Below are positions 1 through 12,020 of a stretch of DNA of 64,000 nucleotides, piece after piece. Source of the DNA: Montifringilla adamsi (taxonomy: Eukaryota; Chordata; Aves; Passeriformes; Passeridae); NCBI GenBank assembly GCA_017590115.1, contig JAGGNK010006448.1:6992099-7056098 (forward strand), read 5' to 3'. The notes under the pieces were generated by a model. That model saw only the letters and a list, made by a program, of their open reading frames with translations. It did no database searches and was not told the DNA's origin. How positions within the stretch are numbered: position 1 is the first letter of the stretch; every line of letters begins with the position of its first letter. The translations under genes were made by a program, and so were the position numbers.

Positions 1-3000
1 GTTATGGATTCTGGTTTCTGTGGTCATAATTCCAAAACACTTTCGATCTGATCTTTGCAGTAATCAGCACTAAAACAAATTTTGTCTAAAAACAAACAGG
101 ACTGCATAAGATTAAAGTTTCTTATAAGAAGTTTCTTCTTGTAATTGATACAATCAGCTGGACTTCAAATGTTAGCTAATAGCATACATCCAAAAGAGCA
201 ATATTCTCATGCTTTTAACAAATCACAATGGCTGACCACCTAGGATTTCCTGTCTAGAATATTTTACGGACATGAAGTGTGCAATATTATATTCTGTGTC
301 AAGTGAAGAGACATTACTAATGTTACTGAATTCAAATGGATACTTAAGCTCTCTATGACAGTTTTAATTTAGCACAGCAGAAAAATAATAGAAGAAAGTT
401 AAGAAGGAAAATAAATTTCTTACTACAAGGTTACCAACTCACATAATTTAAATAATGGATGAGACTAGTGCTAGAAACCAAGGGCATGAGACAAAACTTT
501 GCATTACTTGAAATTATTTCAAATATTGAAAGTTGGAAGATTATGTTTCTTTAGCAAGAACTGATAGAACTGATTGTTTTCTTCAGGTTTTTTTCTTTTC
601 TTAAGACAGCAACTTTTATAATAACATCAGTTTTACAAATTATGGAGAATTTACAGTCTTTTACACTAGAAATATCCCTGCCTCAAATATCACAGACTTC
701 GAAATAAACAACCATTTTATTTCCAGAAGTTCTTCATATCACAAGGATTAAGGATTTTGAAGATAGTTTCTCCCTTTCTGTACTTGTTCTTCATTACTTA
801 TTTAAATATTGGTCTGGAAGGAAGGGAACAACAAGCTGTAGAAGAAGTAACTATTGTCCTTACATGTTTTTTATATATTTGCATACTTTTTTTTGTCTAA
901 ACTATCACACAAATTAGAAAAAGTGTTGACTGATTAAAAAAAAAAAAAACGCAAAACAAAAAACAACTTGAGAAAGATGTGTTTGCATTACCTGCAAAGT
1001 GTTATTGAAAAATATTTATTGTGCTCCAGAAGAGGGACAGAATTGAAACGACACCGTGCTTGAGTAATTATGATGAAAAGTTGTTCTGAGGATATTTTCT
1101 GGAAGAAGATCAGTGGGGAGGAGAAGGACTGTGAGGAAACACACAGCTAGTGATTGTTCTGTAAGTTCTGTAACAGAAGGCTTCTCCTAAAAGATCAGGG
1201 AATACAGGGTATACTTGCCCCAGATGCGCACCATATTCATTGGAATTGCTGGAAAACTTAAGTAAATGATTTAAGACTGGAAAGTCTAGCAGCTTCTAAT
1301 GCAACTAGGAATTGATGAAGACACATGAGAATGTTCTGTTTACTGTTCAAGAAGATGTGTAGTCAAACATGAAAAAATAGAACAAAACCATGAATTAAAT
1401 TGCAGCATAATTCAAAAATTATATTTGGAAGTTTTGGTTCAAGATGTTTGCTTCGAATTCTCACTTAAAGTGAATTGGGTACAAGCCAATTCCCAAGTCC
1501 ATTCAGAAATGTTCCATAGAACACAAACAATCCACCTAGGGAGATGGAGAGAACAGTTTCATTTTGCCCTTAATTTAACCTAGCATCCTAATTTCTCCTT
1601 TTTTTAATGCTGTCTAAAGCCTTCTGTGAGAAAATATTTCTGTCAGGCAATTATTTTTCACTTAAAATGTCTCCAAAATATCTTTCTCCTTTTTCTTATC
1701 ATGATTTGCTTATGTCTCAAAAATTGATGAGAATTTAGCAAGGAAAAACTAGTCAAGGAATTTATTGACAACTGGTAGCCAAGCTACAAAGAAATTTTGC
1801 TCTGTAGTTTAAGGGTGTTCCATAATTCATTAACAATTAATAATATACATGAAAATGAAAGAGGAACAAAATTTTTATTGAGACAAAAAATAAAACAATG
1901 TATTAGTTGCATAATAACTAATTTGTAAAGTTGAATATCAGCATAGCAATCCCAAACTCCTGTCAATGCAATCAGTTTGTATCTCTCTATGGAAAACCAT
2001 ATAGCATATTGTAGTCCTATATCTGCTAGATTCTCATCTCCTACCTCATTCACTAGACAATGAATGAAAAAGTTTTTAAAACAAGAAAGTTTTCAAGCTG
2101 TTTTTGGGGGAAATGTGAGGTACTCAACACTTACCACACAGGGTACTTCACTCAGGAAAAAATGTTGCCTGCAGTGCTACAGACGCCTTTAGAATAAACA
2201 CTGAATGACAGGCAAGAATAGAAACATTTGCCAAAGGTCCCAGCTGTTTTCTAAATTCCAGTAAATTGTATGATTTTCTTCTGAATCTACACATTTGTTA
2301 TTCCAAAATTATTATTCTGCTATTAAGAAATGCAAAGCAATCCTGGTGGTGCCATCCCATTCCCAGCAGGTGAGGCCCATACCATCTAATTTGTTAATCT
2401 ATATGGGCAGAAACCCATCCTTTATGAAACTGCCTATAACTATGGCAGAAATTAATGTGGTTGCAGACTGGGTTTAAGAATTTTTTAACAATGGGAGGAA
2501 AAACCAAGAAATGGAAAAAATCTTGCTGAGGTTCAAAGCTGAATGGTAAATCTTGCTTTAGTTGACAATTTTGCAACATCTTATGCAAGGATAGCAATAC
2601 TTAGCCTCCTGCTGAGGGCATAATAGTTAACATCTTATAGTAAACTATTTTTCAAGTTCATTGTAAATGATTGGCAATGTTGGGAGAATAGCTTGTTTAA
2701 TTCTGTTTTATTGTAAATAAGTATATATCTAGCTATAGTATAGATGTATATATAACATATGCATATGTGTAAAATATATTTATATAACTGTAAGCAGCCT
2801 TAAATAAAATACAGTTCTAATTATTTGTAATGTAATTGGGTCTAAGGATTAGAATAAAAGTCTGTGGTGACTTTTTCCTTCAATAGAGAAATGAATTAGA
2901 GTTTAATTTGTTTATTTTATAGGATATACTGTTAGTAAATAACTTTGTCTTTAAATAGTTTTCTATTAAATAAACTCAATAATACGGTCAATGACTGGAA

Positions 3001-6000
3001 ATAAATTAGACAGCAATAAAGCAGACTTTTTAAATATACATTTCTTAATATTAGCAGTAGCAATATATTTTACCTTATCTCCCAATATATTTTATACACT
3101 GTGATTACAAACCATGTATCAGGATGACTGTAAATAAGGCAAGGTTGAAAGGAAGACTATATTGAGATTCTGAAGGAAATTGGCATTGTTATGGTGAAAT
3201 CCACAGTAAAAAGATTAAGATGACTAAATAGTCATATTATAAATTTCTTCTTTTTAGAGGGAACAGTGAATATGTATCAGCAAAGCAATTTCTTTATTTA
3301 TTTTTCATTTGTCATGAAATACATGTGCATGGTATATACATGGACTTCCTTGGAACGTCCAGAATAATTACAGGTTTGTCCAGTATATTTTGTGGAGTGC
3401 AGGAATGAGTAGTTTGAGAAAACCTGTGTTTAAAGGAGGCATTTTATAGTATTCCTTTCAGACAGTTTCAGAAGAATTTAATGTATCATTATATTTAGTT
3501 TTATTATAAAATAGTAAATGGAAAACTTGAATTCTGTGCATCGAAGCTGATGGGTATTATTCAAGACCTTGGTAGTTTCAGAAATGCTCCAAATATATGT
3601 TTGTGTGTTGTGTAAAAGCCAGGCAAGAAATTAAAGTTTTGAAATTATTACTTATGATTTCAGCTTCCAATACAAAAGGCAGCTTTTGCATTCGTAGTCA
3701 AAATGACAAAATATTTCTATATAGAGTTCTTTTAATAGAAACAAAAACAAAAAAAAAAAACAACAACAACAACAACAAAAAACAACAAAACCAAAAAACT
3801 AGTGTTTGTTTTGCTTGGGTTTTTGAACTTTTTAATTCAGGACTGTAGTGAGATTTCAATTGAGTTTTAAAATTCTGCCAAGAGATTAGTTGCATCTGAC
3901 TACCTGAGTTAACTACCGCAGTAGCAACCAACACTTATGGAAAGGTGTATCTGTTTGCTTTTTCCTTCCATACTATAAACTAAGCCTGTTGCTATCTGGG
4001 TAATTTGGGCCCTCCTAGCTGACTGGATTCTTCTGAAAACTCCTGATGATTGTGGATGCCTCTGCACAAATTCTTTCAATTTTTCCAAATAAGACCGTCT
4101 ACCTAGGTAGCATACAGGGAACCCAAAAAAGGGAAACCAACAGATTTTTAGATATCATGGAAATTAATATGGAGGTCACAGTCACTCTCTAGAACATGAC
4201 AATTTAGGGGTATGAGTAACTTTTGTTTTCATGGAATTTTTGAAATCATATTAGCCTTCCTTGAATATTTTCTATTTATGAAATAATTATTTTGTTTGTT
4301 TTGTTTGGATTTTTGTGGTTGGTTGGTTGGTGTTTCTTAGTTTGGTCTGACATGTAATGAAACTGGGTTGCTCTTGTACGTTGTGAAGAGTAGTAGTCAT
4401 AGGTAAGATCTACTTGAAAGTATTAAAATGTCCTTTGCAATCCGAACAGTAATGCAAGTAGACATTATTTTAAAAAGGATACTTTATTTAAAATATAAAA
4501 AAAATGAATATTAGTGTCTGATTTTTTCATATGATTGCAATTTTTCAGTACCTGGATTGGAGGGTGCTGAAAGCAATGAAATAATATATCCATTCATAAA
4601 TAGATTCCATTAGTTTAATTCAGCACATGGGCAAGCTAAAGTTTTGGTAAAGAACTTTCTAATAGTCAATAAAAAGCTAATGAAACTGACTTAATATTAT
4701 GATATTATGTGAGAGCAAACAAATGCAATTATAGATACAATCCCCATTAACTGTTGATGATGTTGGTAAACTGTACATGTTCAGCTGATTTACGGAGAAG
4801 TAGTTTTTGCATTCTTGGCTTTTTCAGACTGGTTTTCAGTAGCTGCAAATATGTGGTTCTACAAAATAAAAAATGGGTTTACTAATTTGTTGGTTGTTTT
4901 CATATGCAAGTGATGAATCGTTGTACTCCAAAACATATTAGCCAAAATATGGGAAAATAAAAGAGGTTTATGATAATTACTAATCATCAATAATCACATT
5001 GATGAATATGACTGTAACTGAGTGACTGCATTTCTAGACATATTTATTTAATAAAGGGCTATAGAGGAAAAACAAAAGAAAAATATCTATGGAAAAAGAA
5101 TGCATGAACTATTGTGAGTAAAATCAGAAGGAAAACCTCAAAAAAAAAAAGTGGTGGTGGATTGGGTGACAACAGGAATTTAAAGCAATGCTGCTTCTAA
5201 TATGTTTGATCAGGAAATGCATTATTTAGGAAAATTGTTGAATTTCAGATTTCTAGAAAAAATTAGATTGTTTTTTTTTTTTAGCTAAATGTGTTTCTCT
5301 CCTTTCCTTTCCATTGTCTGCACAGAAGTGTGAACATGAACTTGGATGTGACTACCACATCCCTTGTATGCTTTGATCACGGAAGAGGTATTGTCTGACA
5401 AAAAGGCTTGATGTTGAAAGGCTGGTCCCAGGCTTTCCACAGTAAGATGAGCTGTATTCTCCTCTGTCAAGCTAGCAACAAAGGGAGTTTTGTCTAAGAC
5501 CACATAAGCATAAAAATGGCAGGTGTCTTTACTTTCAGCAGCTTCAAACGATCAGCCTGAAAACGCATTCATCAGCAAGCACACAATAGTAACTGCTAGA
5601 TATCAAAAACGCGATGGTCAGAATGATCAGTGGTCGCTGTGTTTCATCAAGCAGTGGCACTATCTCCTCCTCTGGCTATGTAGTCTGGCCTTTCTCAGCC
5701 CAGTGATGCTTATCTCACTACTTTCAACAATTAAAAAAAAGCCAAACCTTTTGACTCTAAAAAATATTTTAGAACAATTGACCAGGAGATATTAAATAAA
5801 TAAAATGTAAAAAGTAATAAATAGGGAAGTAATTTCCTGAAATTATTAGCACCCTGATCTGAAGTTTAGGTTCTGTATTTTCTGATTGTTTTGTTTTTTT
5901 TTTAAATGTGAGTTTTACATAAAGTCACATCTGTACTTCACAGGTTTAGACTGTAAAGTTTTCAAACTTATGTTACACATCCCAGAGTAAATTTTAGTGA

Positions 6001-6348
6001 CATTAGCTAATACAAAACAGATTTAAACTAGTTGTTCAGTACTGGAAAGAAAAGATTGTATAGGACAGAAGACAGATTTGTCTCTACAGCACAGCATTGA
6101 CAATTAAGGATAATTTTTTTCTGTTACTTTGTAAAACTGGTATGTTCCTTTCCATAACGATGTATGACTTGAGTGGATTGGACAATACATGTAAGTGAAC
6201 AAAATCCCAATATCACAACAAAGACCTTGGCTAAAACAAGAAGAGCCAAGTAAAATAGAAATATTTCTCTCAGACAGTTTATTTGCCTTTAAGTTGCAAT
6301 ATTGTTTACCTTAGTTTTTTTTTTTTTTCACATTATGCTCACTTTATG
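1..6348. other. Unique AT-rich DNA, no gene seen
   Basis: No open frame here looks coding: the longest ATG-started ones are under about 90 codons, have low-complexity or unremarkable translations, and show no splice-site pairing that I trust. Low-complexity spots are an A14 run at 936-949, a TA-rich stretch around 2730-2790, an A/CAA tract at 3740-3790 and a T/G-rich TTGG-type stretch around 4290-4335. I see no recognisable interspersed repeat. Old, diverged repeats or conserved noncoding elements could be present but cannot be identified without alignment. Confidence 0.55.
3740..3792. repeat. A-rich (CAA)n low-complexity tract
   Basis: An A-rich run passes into about five CAA units (roughly 3761-3778) and then further A/C-rich sequence. 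The 83-codon plus-strand frame that crosses it owes its Lys/Asn/Gln run to this tract, so that frame is not evidence of a gene. Length polymorphism is likely. Confidence 0.8.
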
Positions 6349-6530
6349 GTGGTGAGGCACTGAAACAGGTTGCCCAGAGAAGCTGTGAATGCCCCATGCC
6401 TGGAATTGTTCAAGGCCAGGTTGGACAGGGTTTCAAGCAACCTGGTCTAGTGAAAACTGTTCCTGCCCACGGCAGAGGGGTGGGAATCTTTAAGGTTTCT
6501 TCTAACCCAAACCATTCTATGATTCTGTGG
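6349..6530 (+). mobile_element. CR1 LINE fragment, 3' terminal portion
   Basis: The sequence begins in the 'ggtggtgaggcactg' block, continues through 'caggttgcccagagaagctg' and 'caaggccaggttgga', and ends in 'aaccattctatgattctgtg', the 3' UTR and octamer end typical of avian CR1 LINEs. It is a 5'-truncated dead copy of about 180 bp in plus orientation, with small internal losses near the 'ggtgggaatctttaagg' part. It holds no coding capacity. A T-run (about 6315-6328) lies just upstream. The family assignment is from memory of the CR1 consensus; the subfamily is not determined. Confidence 0.93.
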
Positions 6531-9500
6531 TTCCATGCACCAGCTTCTTATTAGTGCTTGAATCAGATTCCTAAGCTACAAGAATAATCAGGGTAGTGTA
6601 CCCAGCTCTGCCACTGTTTATCTCTTTCGGGCTGTTCAAACTGTAGAGGTACTTTTGTTTTTTTATGGTTTTGGGTTGGTTTTTTTTGGGTTTTTAATTG
6701 ACTGCAGTGGAATTCCTTAACCTCCTACTTGAGAATTGAGACCAGTCCTCCAGAATGTCATTTTCCAAGTCTTTAGTACACTTTTACACATATGGCCCTC
6801 AGCTGCTCACAATATTGACTAATGTTTTCTTCCCTTCATACCCCTTTAGCTTCAGATGAAGTCTTTTTTCTGCTCATCTTCAGGATTATTAGGTTTTGCT
6901 GGATTTTTTGCTGAGTTTCCTGTTGCTGGCTCATGACATTTCCTTTCTTAATCATAATCTCATTCAGCTTACTCCATAGAATCTGTTTTTATCCTTAGCA
7001 CTTACAGAAAGTGAACGAAACAAATCAGTTTATATGCCAGTAAGAACGATTTAAAGAAAATATTAACTTTCGATTTTACAAAATTCCTCTAAAAAATAGA
7101 TGTTCAACATACTAAAATCTTTATATAGACAAAGACATGCTTGCAAAATATCACAAAAACCAGGGGAAAATAGTTCACAGCAATATACCTAAAAGTCACA
7201 AGTTGCTGTATCAGGGAGATGGAATATTTATACAACTAGCTTTTTGGGTGACCTGGAAATGTAGACTTTTTCAGTCCCTCACAGGGAATGTGATTAGGGA
7301 TTCAGATCAGCTGTTTGTCTGATGCAACTGCAGGAAGGATCTTGCAGTGGGCATCATTCCGCACCATGTGCAATTCAAATAAATATGTAAAAACAGCTTC
7401 CATGTGACAATCTCAAAAGGTCTACACAAAAAATTTGTCTGAGTGAAAATTAAATAAGAACAAGAAATTAAAATCATTAGCATGCCAAATTCATCATTCT
7501 ACTCAATATACACTTAATGGAATATGCTGTGCAATTTATAAATAACATTATTTTTTCCAGTACCCACACTGATCTTATACTTCTGAATCTACAGACTCCA
7601 TTATGTGAATTATACACAGTCACAGTTAAGTGCTGTGGAAGAATATAAATTCACTATATACATAAATAGTAGACTTGAATATATAATATACTTGGAGCTC
7701 TCTTCTCCTTTCCCCTTCTGAACTTGCTCTCACCAGGTGAATCCATTATATTTCTTAGTGAGCTTTAAAGTAATTTCTCAAAGAAGGAAATCAGGGGAAA
7801 ATTTATAAATATTAAAACTTTGGTGTTCCTATCAATTTCAAAACTGTAACTAATGTAGATACAGCTGGGAAATAATTCAATGCACAACCTTTAGTCAGAA
7901 TGACAGTTCCGCTAGTTGTTATTCTAGGTTGAATCCAACATTTAAAAACGCAGAGCAAGAATTCACCGCTTCCAGGACGATGGAGTAAAAGATGCATAAA
8001 GTGATGCCTAGGGAAGCCCTAAGGCCAGAATATTAATGTTCCTGCATGACTTCGCAGTTAGCATTCTTGAGCATGGCTATAGGGACACTTGGATTACAGA
8101 TTCCTGGGATGGTCTGTCATGGACTTACAGCACTCTCCAAGGATGCTGTAAGATGGAAATCCTTAAAGTTTGCTGACACTGTTCTGACATTCCTTGACGC
8201 AACAGTGGATGGGATTTGTAGTCAGACATAGCTCAGGATGTATGTTAGCAGTTTACAAAATGCCTTACTCATTAATGATTCCAGAACCCAATGGAATCAG
8301 GGGTCTCAGAGTGCTTCTAGAAATGTTTTAGCAATTATAGAAGGGACAGAATTCAATAAACTCTAAAATTCAACAAATCTCTGCATCCACTGAAATGGGA
8401 CAAGAGGACACCCCTTCTTTGAGCCCTTCACATCAAATCACTATGTACCAGTAGAGCTGTTATGCTGCAAACGGAGAGAAATAACTTTCTAACTCCTTTT
8501 CTGCGTTCTAAAATCCCACACAAGATCAAAAGCATTAAGTAGTCAAGTACAGCCAGGGAAGAGACAGTGAAGGCATAGCTTTATAAGCTTTCAGCAACAT
8601 AAGCTATTTGAAAATGTAGAATCTGCTCTTATTTGAATGTAAAAAATAAGTCAATTGGTAATCAACTACATTAACACAAAAATGGAATATTTTTATTGAA
8701 AGAAAATTATCCAATACTTAATTCAACCCTCCCATCTAATTGTTAGCCTCAGTGCTGAGGCATCAACATGACTTCAGAAAATTCTAGCATGAATTAACTG
8801 TGGTTGCCAATAAAATGTATACCATTCTTAGTTCTACAGATGGAATATTCCACCCCTGGTGAGGCTAAAGCACTTCTCTAAGTACATTACTGAAAACAAA
8901 TTCTTTGCAGCATAGCTGCATCACTGTTGGAACTTTATTTAGTATCAGTAACCATTTTGAGGCCCAGATTAAAGAAATATTACATTAGACTCCAAATGTC
9001 CTGACTAGAACTTGATATTTAAAAAACTCCAGAAAACTGTCTTGAATAAAAAATGGCATTTGTATTTAAAACCAGTAGGTGATAGGTGATAAAAGGGATA
9101 TTTGCTCCCATCTTAATTAGTTAAATTATCATTCACATTAAAAGCTCAGGGAGACAAAAAAGGTGGCTACAGTTAAGAAATCACTCCTACTGCAGTAGAA
9201 ATTAATTGCTAACAGGAACCTAGTGCAAATTTTACTTTTTGAACAGCAAGGCTATTTTTTTTTTTTTTTTGGTGCAAGACCACGAGCAAGGAATGATGTG
9301 ACTGTTAACACTGGATACTTGTTCTGACCTCTGCTGGAAGAGCATTCTCCATGTTAAGAAGCTTGACTTCATGTCCAGAAACTATTATTTATTTTTATTG
9401 AGGATGATAAACTCATGTGCAAAAGTCTAAGAGCCTGAGAATGTTCCAAATTTTATCAGATTTGTGGTTCTTTCAGCCAAACAATTCCACTGATTCAAAT

Positions 9501-9592
9501 ATACCTATTAAGAAGACAATTTGTGCAAACTCTAGACAGAATATCAGGACACATTAGCTAATATAGTTTGCAATTTACTATTTTAAAATAGC
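6531..9592. other. Unique AT-rich DNA, no gene seen
   Basis: I see no recognisable repeat or credible coding frame. T/G-rich low-complexity sequence lies at about 6655-6700, and a T16 run at 9255-9270. A slightly less AT-rich stretch at about 8000-8230 contains an open frame of 61 codons without recognisable motifs, which I treat as chance. Confidence 0.55.
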
Positions 9593-9636
9593 TAGAATAG
9601 AATAGAATAGAATAGAATAGAATAGAATAGAATAGA
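9593..9636. repeat. (TAGAA)n microsatellite
   Basis: About nine uninterrupted copies of the pentanucleotide TAGAA (equivalently GAATA) span 44 bp. The perfect array suggests recent expansion and probable length polymorphism between individuals. Confidence 0.95.
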
Positions 9637-9844
9637 TATTTCTACAGCTTTAGAGCTGATAAGAAATTGTGGTCAGGATGGCTTAGGTAGCCTTAGACTC
9701 TTCCTTTTCTAGACAGTTTTGTATCTCTGTTTTGAAATTGTACCCAAATTGTACTAGAGTTATATGCTAAGCATTGAACTGTACTTCTTTATTTTTCCTG
9801 TCAAGCAGTTTCAAACACATAAGCACCCTAATTTTAACTTCTAA

Positions 9845-10186
9845 TTAGGAAAACAGAAGAGTTGGGTACAGAAAAATTTACAGCATGTCTCAGGCAAGTT
9901 GCGTACTTTAAGTGATCTGACTTTATATGGAGTGCTGAGTCTGCTAGTGAGACTGATTGAGGCAGGTAAGTCCTTTCAGTACATTCACAGCCCTGAGAAT
10001 CATACTGTTAAAAACAGAACATTATATATGCAGATAGTAGAATTGAAACCTGCACTCACACAACTTGTTGTTGATTCACCTCTGCACAAGAATAAAGAAT
10101 TTTTAAGTATTTTGGAGGATTTAACTGCTATAACGTACTTAATTTCTGATATTATTAAAAATGTTTCTATACCTGATAACTACTGA
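9845..10186 (+). other. Unexplained 113-codon open frame; possible exon or old coding relic
   Basis: The frame is open from just after TAA 9842-9844 to TGA 10184-10186, without an ATG near its start. The translation has a balanced composition with amphipathic Leu-rich stretches, for example 'DLTLYGVLSLLVRLIEAG' and 'FLSILEDLTAITYLISDI', rather than the low-complexity output usual for this AT-rich background. An AG at 9847-9848 could be a splice acceptor. A perfect donor consensus, CAG|GTAAGT, lies at 9963-9971 inside the frame. Those sites would delimit a 117-bp exon (9849-9965) entered and left in phase 1, but the pyrimidine tract upstream is weak. I do not recognise the family. It may be an exon, a retrocopy fragment or chance. 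Confidence 0.3.
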
Positions 10187-11789
10187 CATATTACTTGTTC
10201 CATATTTATGAGGAAAATTTTTGCTTAGTTTTCTCTGAGATCCCACGATCAAATTTGCCATCCATTAGATAAAGGTGGCATTAAAAGAGTTTATTGCTTT
10301 TATGCACATCTGTGCTACCATTCCATGAATTCCTTTTTCACATCCATGTGCTAAATTTATTAATATCCATCTGGTTTGAGTATTACATACCACACCGTGC
10401 CAATATGCATGAATTCACATATACCACAGAGTAGATGGGTTGTTTTGACATGCTTGACAAGCTTCTAGAAAAAATGGGATCTTTATGTTACTCAAGGCAG
10501 AGGGGTTATACAAGGAAATCATGAAAACACCATGCTATGTGGTGCATAATATTTCACTTTTATTGCAGAAATCAGGAAAGGAAAAAGAAAATAATAATTA
10601 TTTGGATGCTGTAAATGATAAACCCTTACTTCCTTACTTGGGAGAAAAAAATATTCTGCCTTTAAGTTGAAATGGTTTTTGTTCTGCAAAATTAAAGACA
10701 AACAAGCTGTGCCAGGAATTAATGCACTGATGAATGCCAGAGTCTGAAATTATTCCATGCACACAAATGCAGCACAAGATCTTTTATATACACCTTTTTT
10801 TTTAAATATTAGTTATCTTTGATGTTTAATAATATTGCAAGAACCAGCAGTCAAGCAAAATTTACAAGATTTCCTGATTTCTGAAATTCTGTTTGTTCTT
10901 CAGAGGCCTGGAATCTTGCAATTTTCACCACTCATCAAACAAAAAGCAGAACACTGTTGAAAAAAACAGGAGGGGAGAGAGACAGGAAGCAAAGATCAAA
11001 ATGCAGCAGCAGGGAAGCAAGTGAAAACAGCACAGAGAACTGGGTGACTAACAGTACTAATGAAGAGGAGAAGAAAGGGGAGCTCAGACAACCCACTTCA
11101 AGTGAGCAGCCAGTCTATACTTGCATGTTTGTCCACAACATTTGGACACTTTTTCCTGTTCACAGTTGTCAGTCTTTTTTAATGTGCCCAGGTGTGAAAG
11201 AATGCTTTTTGCAATTTGAGCAAGTTTAGCATTAACTCCCTTCCTTCTCTCTCTTCCTCCCTTGTCAGAATGCATATTTGGTTATTGAAGAAAACTTGCT
11301 AAAAAAAACAACTGTTTTGTGGTTGTCTGGTTAATGATATATAAAAGTGTACAAAGCTTGTAGTATTCATATATGAGAGTATGTCATTAGCAATTATATT
11401 TGATTCTGCCATTACAAGTATTGTTCATTCACCTGATAATTTGAATTAATACAATGGTTTTCATGCTTTTTATCATTACTGACTTTCTGGTCAGAGACAT
11501 ATAAAATAAGATGTCTTTCAACTGACATCTTGAATTCCAAAGGAGCTCCAATTTATGTTCATTTTTAAATTTTTTTTAAAATTTATTCTACTCTACAGTA
11601 TGCCTATAAGTGAAACAATTGATCTTGTCTGAACCAAAATTACTTTTCATAGCATTCTCAATGTACATGAAAAGAAATAGTAATGTTTAAGTTCAGGTTT
11701 TAAAAATACTGAATTTATGAAAGTATCAAGAAATAAAATATTCCAAACTTTTTCACACTTTTGCTCTTCTCACAGCCCTGCTGAGCTTT
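10187..11789. other. Unique AT-rich DNA, no gene seen
   Basis: A purine-rich stretch around 10960-11090 supports a 90-codon frame rich in Lys/Glu/Ser. That composition follows from the base bias, so I do not call it coding. No repeat is recognised. Confidence 0.5.
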
Positions 11790-12020
11790 CTCCCAACACA
11801 GAGCAGGACTAGAGTTCATGAACAAGAGGCCACTTCTGTCTGTCTGCAAAGGGTCTCATCCACTCTTTTTTATTCCTGATCAGGTGGCCTGTAGCAGACA
11901 TCCACTATAATGTCACCTTTGCCTGTCCTTTCTTTTATTTTAACCTATAACATCTATCAGATCATCCATCCCCTGGCAGAGTTTAATGTACTCCAGCTGC
12001 CCTCCCACATAAAGAATGTG
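11790..12020 (-). mobile_element. CR1 LINE fragment, ORF2 endonuclease region
   Basis: Read on the minus strand, this stretch encodes a decayed version of the CR1 ORF2 apurinic-endonuclease region. The series 'GGQLEYIKLCQGMDD' is followed, after decay and a stop, by 'TGKGDIIVDVCYRPPDQE'. The 'VCYRPPDQ' block is characteristic of CR1 endonucleases. Stops and frame breaks show it is dead. It lacks the rest of the element on both sides and no CR1 3' tail is nearby, so it is an orphaned internal piece of a longer, older insertion. Edges are approximate. Confidence 0.85.

Noticed and set aside
3597..3848. 83-codon ORF with Asn/Lys/Gln runs
   Set aside because: It is generated by the CAA/A-rich tract.
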